From Aquatica leii (Eukaryota; Arthropoda; Insecta; Coleoptera; Lampyridae): DNA of 64,000 nt. How positions within the stretch are numbered: position 1 is the first letter of the stretch; each line of letters begins with the position of its first letter. The position numbers and the translations under genes were made by a program. The DNA is taken from contig CM069432.1 of the NCBI GenBank assembly GCA_035610365.1, positions 12,028,001 through 12,092,000 on the forward strand. The letters are read 5' to 3'. Shown here piece after piece: positions 34,191 to 46,429 of the stretch. The notes under the pieces were generated by a model. That model searched no databases. It was given only the letters and a program-made list of their open reading frames with translations, and had not been told where the DNA came from.

Positions 34191-34455
34191 ATATAATATA
34201 TAAACTTATTTGTTTATTTTGTGAAATAAGTACATTACTTTGGATTTTATGTGTTTTTTTTACTAGCACTTGAAGCAAATAGTATTAGTAATAACGTAAA
34301 AAGTATAAAAATTAAAAAACTAGACTATTTCTTTCTAAAAAAAAAGTCAAAATACAATATCTCAAAAACTAGATCTGATAGACCAAATCTGAAGACAGTT
34401 TTGGATTCTGCACCCAAAACTTACTCAAAAACAGTTACAAAAACCCTGGCATCAA
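34191..34455 (+). repeat. Right end of element X
   Basis: AT-rich 3' flank of the ORF. The last 110 bases pair with the left end in inverse orientation. A frame at 34251-34658 overlaps the end and is not a gene. Confidence 0.6.
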
Positions 34456-34942
34456 AATGTGTGTTGCGCTGTGTTATCAAAACAAAAAGGATATTTATCA
34501 GAGAGGTCTTTCGGAGTCGAGGCGTAAGTTTTCCAATAGTTACTTCTTTAGGATTTTACCGAACAAAGAAAAAAATGAGCGTTTTTGGTTGTTGTGTTCT
34601 GAAACAAAAAATTCACTTTACTGCTTCTGTTGCAAAATTTTTAATGACAGCGATTTGAAATCTGTTCGTCTTAGTGATGAATCTGGTTACAATGACTGGC
34701 AGCATTTAAGTGAACATTTAAACATTCATGAAAAGAGCAAGTTACATATCGAAAATGTTCTAAAATTGCTAGATCTTTCTAACCGTTTTAATAAAAATGA
34801 AATAATTAATTCTGAAATTCAAAATTTAATAAACAGAGAAACTAAATACTGGCAAGCTGTTATAGAAAGAATTTTCTACGTGATTCAGTTTTTAGGTCAG
34901 CAAAATTTAGCTTTTCGTGGAAGTAGTAATAAGTTTGTTTGA
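34456..34942 (+). pseudogene. hAT (ZMYM1-like) TTF zinc-finger segment
   Basis: This continues the hAT interrupted at 30011 or belongs to a second copy. RKFSNSYFFRILPNKEKNER, then FWLLCSETKNSLYCFCCKIF, show the TTF-type zinc finger, with CFCCKIF and a following W..L..H..H pattern (DWQHLSEHLNIHEKSKLH). It ends with YWQAVIERIFYVIQFLGQQN and LAFRGSSNKFV before a stop at 34940. The catalytic and dimerisation domains are absent. The next recognisable sequence is a BEL/Pao pol. Residues at the junction do not fit the N-terminal part exactly, so a clean insertion is not proven. Confidence 0.75.
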
Positions 34943-34984
34943 ATGTATTAAACAATGCTGCTTGATGCGAAGTAATAACATTCT

Positions 34985-35055
34985 GCTGAACTTTCATTGT
35001 TTATTATTTTGAAACGCATATACACAACGTTTCGATTGCTGTGGTATCTGCAATC
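34985..35055 (+). repeat. Possible Penelope-like terminal fragment
   Basis: AACGTTTCGATTGCTGTGGT followed by ATCTGCAATCGTCATCAG resembles the tail motif near 20700 (CGTATTTCGACAG..CTCATCATCAG). It sits between the hAT segment and the BEL/Pao pol. Confidence 0.35.
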
Positions 35056-36470
35056 GTCATCAGTTGAACACAGTAACCCTACCTTTATTACAAAAGACCT
35101 TTTTGGGGTGGTTAGTTACGGAAAATTTGCCGAAACATTATTGCAAGAGGCGTCTCCGGTTATCACATCCGCACATCACCTTCGTGTTAATGATTGTAAT
35201 GACTCATTTTGGGAGTTAAGCAGCTCAATAATAAAATTTTGGCAGCTGGACGAGGTAAAACCAAACACTCCTCTATCCTTATTATCGCCCGAACAAAGGT
35301 ATTGTGAAGATTATTTTCTAAATACAGTAACGAGGGACGAGACCGGAAGATTTGTTGTTTCTATACCCTTTAAGGGCAATGTTTCCAATTTAGGCAAATC
35401 TCGTACGATGGCGGAAAAACGCTTCGTGCAGTTGTCAAAGACCCAGCTTTATTCCGAGATTACACTATCTTTATCAAAGAATACGAAAGGTTAGGTTACA
35501 TGACTAAAATTTCAAATGCGGATACTGAACTCGGCTTATCAGGGACAATTCCGACCAAAGATGGGCCCGCCGTTGCCAACGGAATCCTTCCTCAATATTT
35601 ACCGCATCACGCTGTTGTCAAGGCCTCATCTTTAACAACTAGGTTACGCGTCGTTTTTGATGCAAGTGCTAAGACGTCGTCGGGAGTTGTTCTCAACGAT
35701 ACTCAAATAGTAGGTCCACCAGTTTAGGACAATCTTTACGAGGTTTTAATTAGATTTCGTTTGTACGATGTCGCGATTTGTGGCGATATAGCAAAAATGT
35801 ACAGAATGATTAATGTAAACCATAGGGATCGATATTTCCAACATATTCTCTGGCGAGGTAACCCACGACAACAATTTGACGTTTTCAGATTGAATACAAT
35901 CACATATGGGACGAATGCGGCCAGCTATTTAGCCACTCGAGTTCTTCAGTACCTTGCTGACGAAAACATTAAACAATTTCCAGAAGCGTGCGCGGCCATT
36001 AAGGCAAATTTTTACATGAACGATTTTCTTTACTCTTGCGACTCAGCAGAACGCGCTCGCAAAATAAAAGAGCAAGTGTCGTCAATACTTATTTCGGCAG
36101 GGTTTTTAATTCGAAAATTCGTCTCAAACAAACTAGAAGTTTCGCATTCCGGTAACAGACTCGATGAAACCACCATTCCTTTAGGGAAACTAACGAACTC
36201 GAGAGCGTTGGGGTTACACTGGGATTCGGTAACTGACTCCTCGTTTTTTGAATTCACTCCTAAAGACGCATCGATTGTTAGCAAGAGAACCATCTTATCA
36301 GAAATTTCGACATTGTTTGACCCATTAGACTTAGTTTCGCCGTTAGTTATTAGAGGAAAGTTGATTATTCAAAAAACTTGGCAACTTCAATTGGACTGGG
36401 ACGTTTCAGTTCCAAAAAAAATTGAAATTATAATTGAAGGAAGAATTGAGATTTTTACATTCGGTTAGGA
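35056..36470 (+). pseudogene. BEL/Pao protease end and reverse transcriptase
   Basis: It opens with the post-protease segment (TKDLFGVVSYGKF) and the BEL pre-RT region with KFWQLDEV. It then moves through a frameshift near 35490 to LPHHAVVKASSLTTRLRVVF (35604-35663) and DASAKTSSG. After a stop at 35725-35727 the RT palm follows: GDIAKMYRMINVN, FDVFRLNTITYGTNAASY. The catalytic box reads FYMNDF, with Asn replacing the first Asp, so this RT is dead. AIIS..LFDPLDLVSP-like sequence leads to the connection. Gag and most of the protease are missing at the 5' side. Confidence 0.88.
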
Positions 36471-38571
36471 TACAAAGATGTATGTATATTCCGCCAATAG
36501 CAGTAACTATCGAATTACATGGCTTCTCTGATAGTAGCTCTTATGCATATGGGGTTTGTTTTTATATTCGCTGCATTTTAAGTGACGATACAATCGTATC
36601 AAATTTGCTTACTTCAAAATCCCGAGTAGCGTCATTGCACACAACAACTATTCCACGACTTGAGTTGTGTGCGGCGGTAATGCTGTCTGAGCTCACCAAT
36701 AAAATAATTGAAACGATGAAACTTCAGTTCCATGCAGTTTTTTTGTAGACGGATTCTTCTATCGTTTTACATTGGATAAATTCTAGTCCCAATAGATATA
36801 AGGTGTTTGTGGCGAACCGCATCGCAGTCATACAAGAACTTTCGAAGGCGGTAAATTGGCGACATGTTAAAAGGATAATCCCGCCGACCTCATTTCTCGG
36901 GGAGCTAGTTTAGCAGTGTTGAATAACAATTCGGTTTGGTATCATGGTTCGAAATTCCTGTCATTAAGGGCTGACGAATGGACGGAGTCGAACGTTCAAA
37001 TTAATACTTTAGACGATTGTGAAAGAACGGCACAGGCAAAGGAAGTAAACTCATATAACGAAATCAAGGAACCACTTAGTGCATTCATTTTTGACAAGTT
37101 TTCGTCGTATTCAAGGCTTCTTTGTTGTTTTGCATATGTTCTTCGGTTCATCAATAACCTAAAGGGTAATAAAAGATTGCATAAGACAGGTAGTTTATCG
37201 GTTGAAGAGCTCAGCAGGTTTTCCCTTATTTGAACCAAATTATGCCAAAACGATACATTTGCCAACGAAATTGATTTACCGCAAAGGGCAAAACCTATTA
37301 AAAACACTCATATTCAGGCCTTGCGTCCGTTTATTGATGAAAGTAGTTGCATAAGGGTGGGGTAGGATAAAAAATTCGCCATTTGCTTATGATCAAAAGC
37401 ACTCCTTACTCCTTCCAAAAATTCATAAATTTACTACATTAGTAATTGACAAATACCACCGTCAATTTTTACATTGTGGCCCTCAGCAGTTGCTCGCGGT
37501 TATTAGGGAGAAGTTTTGGCCCGTATCAGGCCGGGATATCACAAAGAAATTTGTTAGAACCTGCGTTACTTGTTTGAGGGCAAAACCGCGAGTTACACAC
37601 TCAATTATGGCTGATCTTCCTACCAAACGTTTGCAAGCTCATCCCTTTCATAACGTTGGAACAGAGTTAGCTGGTCCCATCCTAATAAAGGACAAACGCA
37701 CGAGAGGAACGCGTTTAATTAAAAATTATATTTGCATTTTCGTCTGCTTGACGACCAAAGCCATGCATTTAGAATTAATGACTTCCTGTACTACGGAAGC
37801 CTTCCTCAATTGCTTGAAGCGATTTATTGCTCGTAGGGGGTTACCGTATGCTATCACTAGTGATAATGCTGCATATTTTCGTGGAACAAAAAATAGTCTT
37901 GACGAATTTCAAAAATTATTTAAGAACACAGAGTTTAAAGAAACGGTATGTGATCATCTGAGTTCGCGTTCAATAAAATGGGAATTTATTAACCCTCGTT
38001 CTCCTCATAAAGGAGGCATTTGGGAGAGTGGGGTCCGTAAAGGGACATTTCAAACATATTCTAGGAGACTCAAAACTTGTATTTGAGGATTTCTATACTA
38101 CGTTAACCTAATAGAGGCCGTATTAAATTCACGTCCTTTATCATACCTATCTACCGATCCAAATGACCTGCAACCTTTAACTGCTGGTCATTTTTTAATT
38201 GAGCGTCCCTTGGATTCGACGCCTACCCCTGACCTCACAGACGTTGCCAAGAATAGGTTGTCAGCTTATCAACGAGCCCAACAATTGGCGGCTCACCTTT
38301 GAAAAAGTTGGAGTCAAGAAGTGGTTTCAGAGTTGCAGCGCTTAACAAAGTGGTTTCAGCATCGAAACCCACCGATTAAAATTTATTCGGTGGTTCTCAT
38401 TCAAGAAGATGGATTGTCTCCTCAAAAATGGTTGTTGGGACGCGTTACGGAGCTCCACAGCAATACTGACGATATCGTGCGTTCAGTGTCGTTGCGCCTG
38501 GCAAATAAAAATATTATAAAACGGTCAGTGCGTCGAGTGTGTGTTTTGCCTTCGGGTAGTGAAGTTTAAAC
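36471..38571 (+). pseudogene. BEL/Pao RNase H, integrase and C-terminal domain
   Basis: RNase H: LHGFSDSSSYAYGVCFYIR near 36510, RLELCAAVML near 36658 and TDSSIVLHWINSS near 36750, interrupted by a stop. After several frame changes the integrase reads from 37490: zinc domain CVTCLRAKPRV, FHNVGTELAGPI (Glu where the first catalytic Asp would stand), AITSDNAAYFRG (Asp) and PRSPHKGGIWESGVR (Glu). The C-terminal DUF5641-type domain is at 38321-38569 (NPPIKIYSVVLIQEDGLSPQ). A stop ends pol at 38569. Non-functional through frameshifts and active-site changes. Confidence 0.88.
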
Positions 38572-38704
38572 ATTGTTTAGTTGTTACCGTAATAGTTTAG
38601 TTATCAATAGTAGAACGCTTGTTTAAATGTTAGTTCTTAAGTATCTTTAACCAGTTTAATCAATGTTTTTTTTTTGGGAATGTTGAAACACCCTCAGTTG
38701 TTCC

Positions 38705-38963
38705 AAAGGGGGCGGTGTTTTGGAGCTTTAAGCTCACTTGTATTTTAATATGTAAAGCACGGTAAAAAGCAATTGCGCGCGCACCAGGACTTTGCGTCGC
38801 AGGAGTTTCTTTCGCATGAAGGGTTGTTGTTGTTGTTGAACAACACTTGCAATATACGCGTTGTACGTTAAGGGTCGGAGCGCGTTGGCTCTTTCCCGCC
38901 AATTTGTACCTTTATTGTAGATAATGCTATAGTGCGGAAGTTAAATTAGTTGTATTGTAAACA
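38705..38963 (+). repeat. Probable BEL/Pao polypurine tract and 3' LTR
   Basis: AAAGGGGGCGG (38705-38715) is directly followed by TGTTTTGGAGC, a plausible LTR start. An ACA at 38961-38963 is one possible end. No 5' LTR is available for comparison, so the right border is a guess. A (GTT)n run lies near 38823. Confidence 0.4.
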
Positions 38964-40784
38964 GTGGTTTTTACTTCCGAACGGTTCGCGGCCCAGTGCT
39001 TTGTAGGGTCTTCCCTTTTGAAGGTCTGGTAATTTCAAATCATTCAAAATACAGTCCACTCCGATTAAACTTTAACGAAGCCCAAACAGTACTCCCATAT
39101 GAACGTAATACAAATTTGGGGCGTTATTTTAAATTTGCACAAGGGCGCCAAAGGTGGTAGAGGCGGGTTTGGAAAAGTTGTAAGATCAAAAGCAAAATAA
39201 GCAAGTGTAGTACAAGGATTAAAGCATAAATGTTTCTTTTCTTTGGCGAAAACATCAAAATGTAGTGTTTAATAGTGCTTAAGTTGTTAGTATTCTATAT
39301 AAAGTCAAATAAGAAATATTTGGTCCGGATATCTGATATGAAGATAGTCCAACCAACTGATATTAGGCAAATTATCTCATCTCTGAAAGTTAAGTTATGT
39401 GTATTTATGTGATGTTTTTAGATACACAGTACTTGATGCAATAGAAATTTTGTAATGATATACTTCTCATACTACAAAAAAAAATTACTTATAAGATTTG
39501 CTAGATAAAATTTTGATATAGTAATAAAATTAAATTATTTGCATAAAGCATCAAATGGCAATTTAGTATATGAGAACATTTGATGTCGAATATCTGAAAA
39601 GATTCATGTCACATGTACCGCGGAGCTACAAACGTGACAAGTTAATCTAAGCATAAATAATTTTCTATACAGTTTCTGTTTTTGCACATTACGTTACACC
39701 AAATTTCTAATAAGAATTAAATAAACGATAGAACTGGTGTTTTGTAAAAGTCTTCTTTTTACTTATATTTGGATATTTCGAAAACTATAATAACGTTTTT
39801 TGTTAAATAATTAATCAACACATTTTAAAAAACTGTTTTCTTATATTGTTTATTTAATACAATTTAACCTTAACCGTTTTAAATTTAAATCGTATTGACT
39901 TTAAAGGGTGGCTTTTGTGTGCGACATTTATTAATGAGGTGGAAAGTTAGATAATGGAACTAAATAGGAAGCATCGCAGGATACTCCGACCTGCTTTTAC
40001 TAATTGTAAGAGCGCCAACGAATTGGATCATGTCTTGCAGACCATTAGTTTTAGGATAATTGAAGATTATAGACACCGATATACATGTATCATTTACGTT
40101 ATTATACAACAAACATAATAAAATAGATTACGAAACGTGACATTTAATGTAATTTTTTTGATATTGACGCCAAAATTGAACAATTTGACAATTATAACAC
40201 TAGTTTGAAATAGAAAGTTGACAGTTAATTAAGAAAGAAAATGCACTAGCGTAGACCAGCGTTTCTCACAGCCCCTTACGGCTCCGTGGAGTATTTTTAT
40301 GGGCTCCGCGAGCAAAAACAAAAAAATGAATAATCACATGTACGCTTCAAAAAAAGAAATAACTAATTTTAATAATGTTTTTCATATACTGAAAGTATAT
40401 CTACTTTAATCTCAACAGAATTGTGTTTACATTTAAAACAGGTACTTCATGAGTTGTTTTGTACAGTGCGTTATCAAAGTATATATACTATTTCTGTTGA
40501 ATTTGAATGTACATTTAAACATAAACAATGAATACTTACTAAAGTGTATTCAATTTCAAGATAGAGCGCACGGAAACAAAATAAATTGCATGTTCATGTG
40601 TGATCATCAGGTGCTGTTGCAAATGCCCATTGTATTCTAACACTCGTTGAAAAGTCTGATTTGTTTTATCAAATAAATTATTAATGTATTAGTTTTGAAA
40701 ACACTTATAGGGAGCTTGATTCGAAGACTCGTGTAACGAAACGCTGAAATTTGGAACTTGCGGTGGTGCCCAATTTCACTTCAT
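38964..40784. other. Interval without recognisable genes
   Basis: No gene is seen. At 40257 CAGCGTTTCTCACAG, followed by a CCGTGGAG..CTCCGCGAG inverted pair, resembles a hAT-type MITE end, but no second end is found. The frame at 40449-40640 is AT-rich and has no motif. Confidence 0.4.
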
Positions 40785-41230
40785 TTTTTGTATTTTTCGG
40801 ATGCAATGTTTATTATTATTAAATGAGATATTCCTTATGATTTGTTTTATGTTTTAAAAATATAAAAAGTCTTAATTTCACTTAGCAGAGCTGAAAAATA
40901 ATTATAGTAATTGCAGAATCAGATCCGCGAAAGCTTCCGCCTTGCACGCTGCAAAAACGGTACAATATAGATAAAAATTGCACATAAACAATTTATTGAG
41001 CACAAAGTTTACTACAAAAAAGTCAGTGGGAACGTATAATTATATCTAATAGTTGCAGAATTTTAATGTAATGTAAGACAATATCGTGTAAGTTTGCACA
41101 CTTGTATCTTCTAAACTATTGAACGTAATTGTACTTTTTTATAGTAAATTTTGCTCTCTATAAAAATATGTGCAACTTTCCTCTATGTTGCAACGTTTTT
41201 GGGTAATAGTTTATTTGTTATTCTCATTGG
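40785..41230. repeat. Repeat block A, copy 1, with inner foldback
   Basis: About 440 bases are repeated at 43722-44180 in the same orientation. Inside it (40950-41203) lies a foldback: GCAAAAACGGTACAATATAG with AAAATTGCACATA pairs with the inverse of the right side (CCCAAAAACGTTGCAACATA). This is a MITE-like structure of about 254 bases. It lies within the larger block and both copies have it. Confidence 0.75.
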
Positions 41231-42489
41231 ATTTACTTTATTCAGTCTGATGCTGTAACACTCTCGTTATACTTAGCGACCAATCGCTATCAGATTTTAG
41301 TGGTCGAAGTTAACGATCGACATAACAATCACTGGTAAAATAGGTTTCCTGTATCGGTATTTTAATTATATCGATATGTCGCCCACTATCTTGCAATCCT
41401 TATTTTAGAAAAAAGTATCGCCTTTAAAAAAACAAAACGTGCTATACGACTGCCCAACGTATAAGACTGAATAGGATATTATTATGAAATAAAATTCAAA
41501 TGTTTGCTACGACCTCCATTAAGTGACGCACATCATCGCTCGATAGCCCCAATTTTTTATTGAATAATGGCTTTAATTAATACGCAAAAATATAAGCATT
41601 CGAAATGAAACTGACTTGCAAAACACACCGTTACATAACTTACATCTTTTTTATACATTTTGTTTACGTAGTTACTTCAAACGGGACGCTGTTTTCGCGT
41701 AAAATGCTCCTTTGCCTGTATGACCAAATACGTTTCTAACCTTACTTTCTTAAATACACGGTACAACTGAAAAGACTCTTTTTCTGATTGCATTTTCAGT
41801 TCCTCGTATAATGCAACGCGCAAAACATCTCCAAAATTTATTTTTTCATACTAAAAAAGCTCTCAAGCCTATACATCACAATCGTTATGCTTATAACGGC
41901 TACCAAAACACCGCCGTTATATCATAATCGTTATGGTTCAAAATAACGAGAGTCAATATGAGTGGAACCGTTATAAGTTATACAGCATACCAATAACAAA
42001 ACGTAGTAACATCTTAAGGGTAGAAAGGGACACAACGCCGCTTTTAACAGATTAAGTAAAAAAAGGAAAAGCCAATTGGCAGATATGGTACTGAGAGCGT
42101 TCAGTCAAAATTGCGTACAAAGAAAGAGGAGAGTTTTAAACGAAGGTTTTAAAAACTCTGACGCGGTGCAAAAACGAAAAAAGTTGCATACGGAAGTTTT
42201 TCTTTTGAAAGGTCAGAAATTAGTTAAATTTATTTGGATATGCGTTTGTAAGTTTTTTATTTGATTATTATACGAGAGATACGATGAATTGAGATACTGT
42301 CTAACGCGAGAAAATTGAGAATAATTATTTAAATTTAATTCTATCGTTTAACGAGGTTTTTGTTAGTTTTTTTGTGGTCAAGGGAGAGCAAATATAATAT
42401 TTTCTTTTCTTTGTCTTTGGTCGCTTATAAAATTCGTTTTACTTTTTTTGCGCCGAAAGATCACGCTAAGAACGTCTAGAGAATGTAAT
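41231..42489. other. Spacer between repeat blocks A and B
   Basis: No homology to the spacer of the second copy (44181-44694) is apparent, and there is no gene. The frame at 42076-42264 (62 codons, basic) has no recognised motif. Confidence 0.4.
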
Positions 42490-42730
42490 AAAAATGCATG
42501 TCGATTATTTCACGTCGCGAAATGCTTTTATTACAAGTCCAGTCTGCTGTAAGTCTTCTTTAGACATGACAAGGAATCGCAAATGCGACAAACTGTTGAA
42601 AAGAAACAGTTTTTCAACTGTGGATGCACATTTCCAAAGGTTAAATCTCCACTTCGAAACTTTTACATCTGAAAGAATGTGGCAACGTAGCTTGAATCGT
42701 GTCATAATCTTAGAAGCTGTTGAATTGTGA
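42490..42730. repeat. Repeat block B, copy 1
   Basis: About 240 bases are repeated at 44695-44940 in the same orientation (GATTATTT..CGTCGC..ATG to AATCTTAGAAGCTG). Frames on both strands cover it here (79 codons plus, 86 codons minus). The second copy has a stop in the minus frame. No function is recognised. Confidence 0.7.
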
Positions 42731-43721
42731 ACCGCTATAAAACTTTGGTAACGTCCAGTAACCACTTTGTTTTGTTTTTTTTTAAAACGCGTGTTAACTA
42801 ATTAGAATGTGTGAAACAATTGGCAGGGATCACGCGATATAAATTGTTTATTTAATCCGACCGTATTCAATCAAAGTCTGGCAAAATTTCTTAAAGTTCC
42901 ACTTTCGCTTTAAAATTGATTGTCCAGAGAAAATTTTAAATTTTACAAAGCTTAGATTTGAGAAAATAAATAAGTATGACCATTCACGACATTAAAGCTT
43001 TACAACCAAAACATTGCGTCTTAATGTTGGTGCCAACAATGGAAGAAAACCGCAAATATATGACAGTTTATTAAGCATTTTGTTAACAATTTGAAAAGAT
43101 TAGCCTAAAATACTCATTTTTGTGCTTGTCTAAAAAATTTTCTATAAAAGATATACCCTCCAGTTTGCAATCGATTCGCACTAAACTATTACATACTACT
43201 AAACCTATAAATAGGAAACAACAGCCGGTAGTGTTTGGATTTAGAGATTTTAATACTAATTATGAGGCCGGTGCATTTACATGCTATGATGTTTGTTCAA
43301 GTGCATGAATTTAAGATAACGCGATTGAATGTGTCCTTAGATATGTCACTGGAAACTACGTTTCATCAGCACGCAACAATTCTTGATAATAAGCGGTCTC
43401 CCTCATAATTTGTTATCACAAAAAATTCTCCATAGGTCGTTGATGTTGCTGATTGATCATCTTCCAGCGATGAAAAAGTTATGAGAAACAATTCTCAGCC
43501 ATTTCATGGCCAAATGTTTAATACAAACAATTGGTGAATTATCATACGACTCTATTCTCGTTTAATATGTACCTAGAATACTAGTTATTTCTGTTTTTTA
43601 ATCTTTTTATTATTTATGTCTTATTTTTGAAAATCTCAATAAAACTTGTACATTATATTACGTATGTAATATTGTGTTTGTTTTCAACACCTTCCCATAG
43701 TTGCAAGATTTGCGATATCTG
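42731..43721. other. Spacer between copies
   Basis: No gene is recognised. The 62-codon frame at 43120-43308 has no motif. A perfect-looking short palindromic ATTACGTATGTAAT-type string lies near 43656-43670. Confidence 0.35.
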
Positions 43722-44180
43722 TGAATTTTTTGTATTTTTGGGACGCAGTGTTTATTATTATTAAACAAGATATTTCTTATGATTCGTTTTATATTTTAAA
43801 AATACAATAAATCTAAATTTCACTCAGCAGTGATGAAAAATGATTATAGTAATTGCAGAATTAGATCCGTACGAGCTTCCGCCTTGTACGCTGCAAAAAC
43901 GGTACAATATAGATGAAAATTGCACATAAACAATTTATTGAGCACAAAATTTACTACAAAAAAGTCCGTGGGAGTGTACAATTATATCTAATAGTTTAAG
44001 AGTTACAGAATTTTAATGTAATTTTTGTGCAACTTTGCACACTTGTATCTTCTAAACTATTGAACGTAATTGTACCCTTCCGCCGACTTTTTTATAGTAA
44101 CTTTTATCCTCTATAAAAATGTCTATGTGCAACTTTCTTCTATCTTGCACCGTTTTAGGGTAATAGTTTATCGGTTATTT
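43722..44180. repeat. Repeat block A, copy 2, with inner foldback
   Basis: Direct repeat of 40785-41230 with scattered substitutions and small indels. The inner foldback spans about 43892-44158. Confidence 0.75.
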
Positions 44181-44694
44181 TAAATTATTAAGCAAATCAT
44201 TTCAATAGAAAAATTTTGGCGGTTTCGATGCTGGTGTAATATTACAACATCGACAAAGCTACCCTTAACCGCAAAAAAAGCTGCGGTGGTCACCAAAAGC
44301 AACTCGACCGAAACATACATGTTCTACTAAACCGATAATTTATGTTCAAATTTCAAAATGGGTAAACGAAATAGTTTAATAAACCTGATTTATAAAATTT
44401 TATAATAAAAACTATCAGTAATTACTAGTTTAAATCATAAACGATTTCACTGTAAATTTATCAACATAGGACGAAAGTAGGTAAAATAAAATTTGAGTAA
44501 ATTTTGAATGTCGAAATAGTATCAACAGTCAAACAAATGTAAAGATTATTAACGTTATAAATCTGTTAAGATTAGAGAAAGGATTCATGTTAAAGTAAAG
44601 TTCATCTCTTTAATGCCTTTTTATAGTCAGTAGCGCATTTGTTTAATATTAATAGGAGAAAAAACTATAGAATCGGTAAAAAAAAATTTAATAA

Positions 44695-44940
44695 AAAGGC
44701 ATGCCGATTATTTTGCGTCGCAAAATGTTTTTATTGCTAGTCCAATCTGCTGTACGTTTTCTTTAGATATGACAAGGAATCGCGAACGCGACAAATTGTT
44801 AAAAAAAATCAATTTTTAAACTGTGGATGCACATTTCCAAAGATGAAATCTCCACGTTGCAACTTTTACATCTGAAAGGATGTAGCAACGTAGCTCGAAC
44901 CCTGTCATAATCTTAGAAGCTGTAGAACGTTTTAAAAATA
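44695..44940. repeat. Repeat block B, copy 2
   Basis: Direct repeat of 42490-42730. Only about 515 bases separate it from block A copy 2, against about 1260 in copy 1. Confidence 0.7.
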
Positions 44941-46429
44941 CACTACCCTGTATATTGGTTGAATTAAAATTACTTTTCCATTTTTCGACGCCATCTATCG
45001 AGCACCGTTGGTCCCAGACATTTTTACTTTGACATCGTTTGCTATATAACCAGCGTAACTTAAAACTGTTTTCTTAAAACATCCACGTGTTGTGACACGA
45101 TGTGTCATGAAGATATCCATAACTAATTAATTTATTCCACGCAGGCGCCATGTGCTGCTTCCCAAATCTAGGTTTTTTTGTCTTAGTTTCTTGTCAAGTT
45201 TAAAATCTACGATGGAAAAGCTCTAATAGCAAGCTTTGGACCTATAAACTCTGCGATACAAGGGCATACACAATTGAATTTCAATTTGGAGGCAATTGAC
45301 GATTAAATTGTAGCCGCAACTCAGGTAATTTAGGTAAGAGAAGAGCGCGCTAACAAACAATACAAGAAATCAATCAAACAATTAGAAAAATTGTCAAAAT
45401 TGGTCAATTAACTTCTGATGTCAGGGATGCCAAATAGTTTTATTTGAAGACTAAACTATTAAAAGTCTTAATCTGCAATAAAAGTTACACAACATAAAAT
45501 TCATTGAATCACTCTCAAAATATTTAAAATCCTATATTCAAAAACAAAACAAAAACAATAATATAAAATTCAGTAAAGTTACTTAAAACTAAAAATAGAA
45601 ACTTTTGTCATTTAAATTATTAAACTTAAAATTAAGAGAATACCGGTATTTCTTTACATATAGTAAGAAAACAATATTAATATAGTTACTTTAAATAATT
45701 GCAGTATGCAAATGTAATTTTGATATTAATTAGAGAAAATTTTATTATTTAGTATTTAACAAGTTACGTTAAGATGCAAGTTATTTAACAAGAAGAAAAC
45801 TTAAGTTTGTTGCTACGGCAGTTATCAACGAAAAGGAATGTAGAGATAAAGGCAACTCACGCATACGGATCAAATTTCCAATAGAATGCAAGGTTGATGT
45901 CGTCCAACGTTGAAATCGACGGATAACCTTGGGAAATTTCCCATAAAAAGGATGATGAAAGCGTATTTTCTTTACGAAAATCGATTCGGATCGTTGGTAT
46001 TTATTGTATTATGCACATACCAAACCCATTCGAATTATTAAGATAATGATAATTTCGTTAAAGGTAAAATCGAAATCGGTATAAAAAAAAAGTCTAAAAC
46101 AAATAGAAACTGGGAATTAGATAAACCTAACAAAATAGAAATAAAAGACATACCTGTATTATTAACACAGACTTTTTTTAATAAAGATAATGTAGATATT
46201 AGTTAAGATAAAGAAACTACATCACTTCAACAAATGACGTACTACTTCTGTACTCGTCAGAGACTCAGTACCGAATGACTCTCAAGGTTGACAACGCCCT
46301 TGAAAAGTAAGAATTCCACAAAATAAAAGTAAAGGAAGGTTTACACGCAAATTTTAATTAAATAATACAAATAATTTAAAATCAAGTAATAACAGTAACG
46401 GAACCGTTACAAAATAATACCACCTTGTA
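44941..46429. other. AT-rich interval without genes
   Basis: I see no gene, only very short frames and no motifs. Confidence 0.5.

Larger units (their letters stand above)
30011..34455 (+). mobile_element. Unclassified DNA-transposon-like element with inverted ends
   Basis: The left end (TTGGTGTCGGAAAAGTAAG) and right end (inverse complement TTGATGCCAGGGTTTTTGTA) form imperfect inverted repeats of about 105 bases. The strongest match is AGTTTTTGAGATATTG at about 30098-30113 and, inverted, 34348-34363. Between them lie tandem repeats, a multi-part ORF for a widespread uncharacterised animal protein, and a 1.9-kb inserted LTR. I see no clear target duplication. The unit interrupts a hAT gene. 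Superfamily unassigned. Confidence 0.6.

Noticed and set aside
34251-34658. 135-codon plus-strand frame
   Set aside because: It crosses the right end of element X and overlaps the hAT zinc-finger frame, which has the real motif in another frame.
40257-40680. hAT-like MITE
   Set aside because: Only one end-like string (CAGCGTTTCTCACAG) is present. No matching second end or target duplication could be found.
42494-42765. Overlapping frames on both strands in repeat block B
   Set aside because: The second copy has a stop in the minus frame and neither peptide has a recognised motif. Kept only as a repeat.
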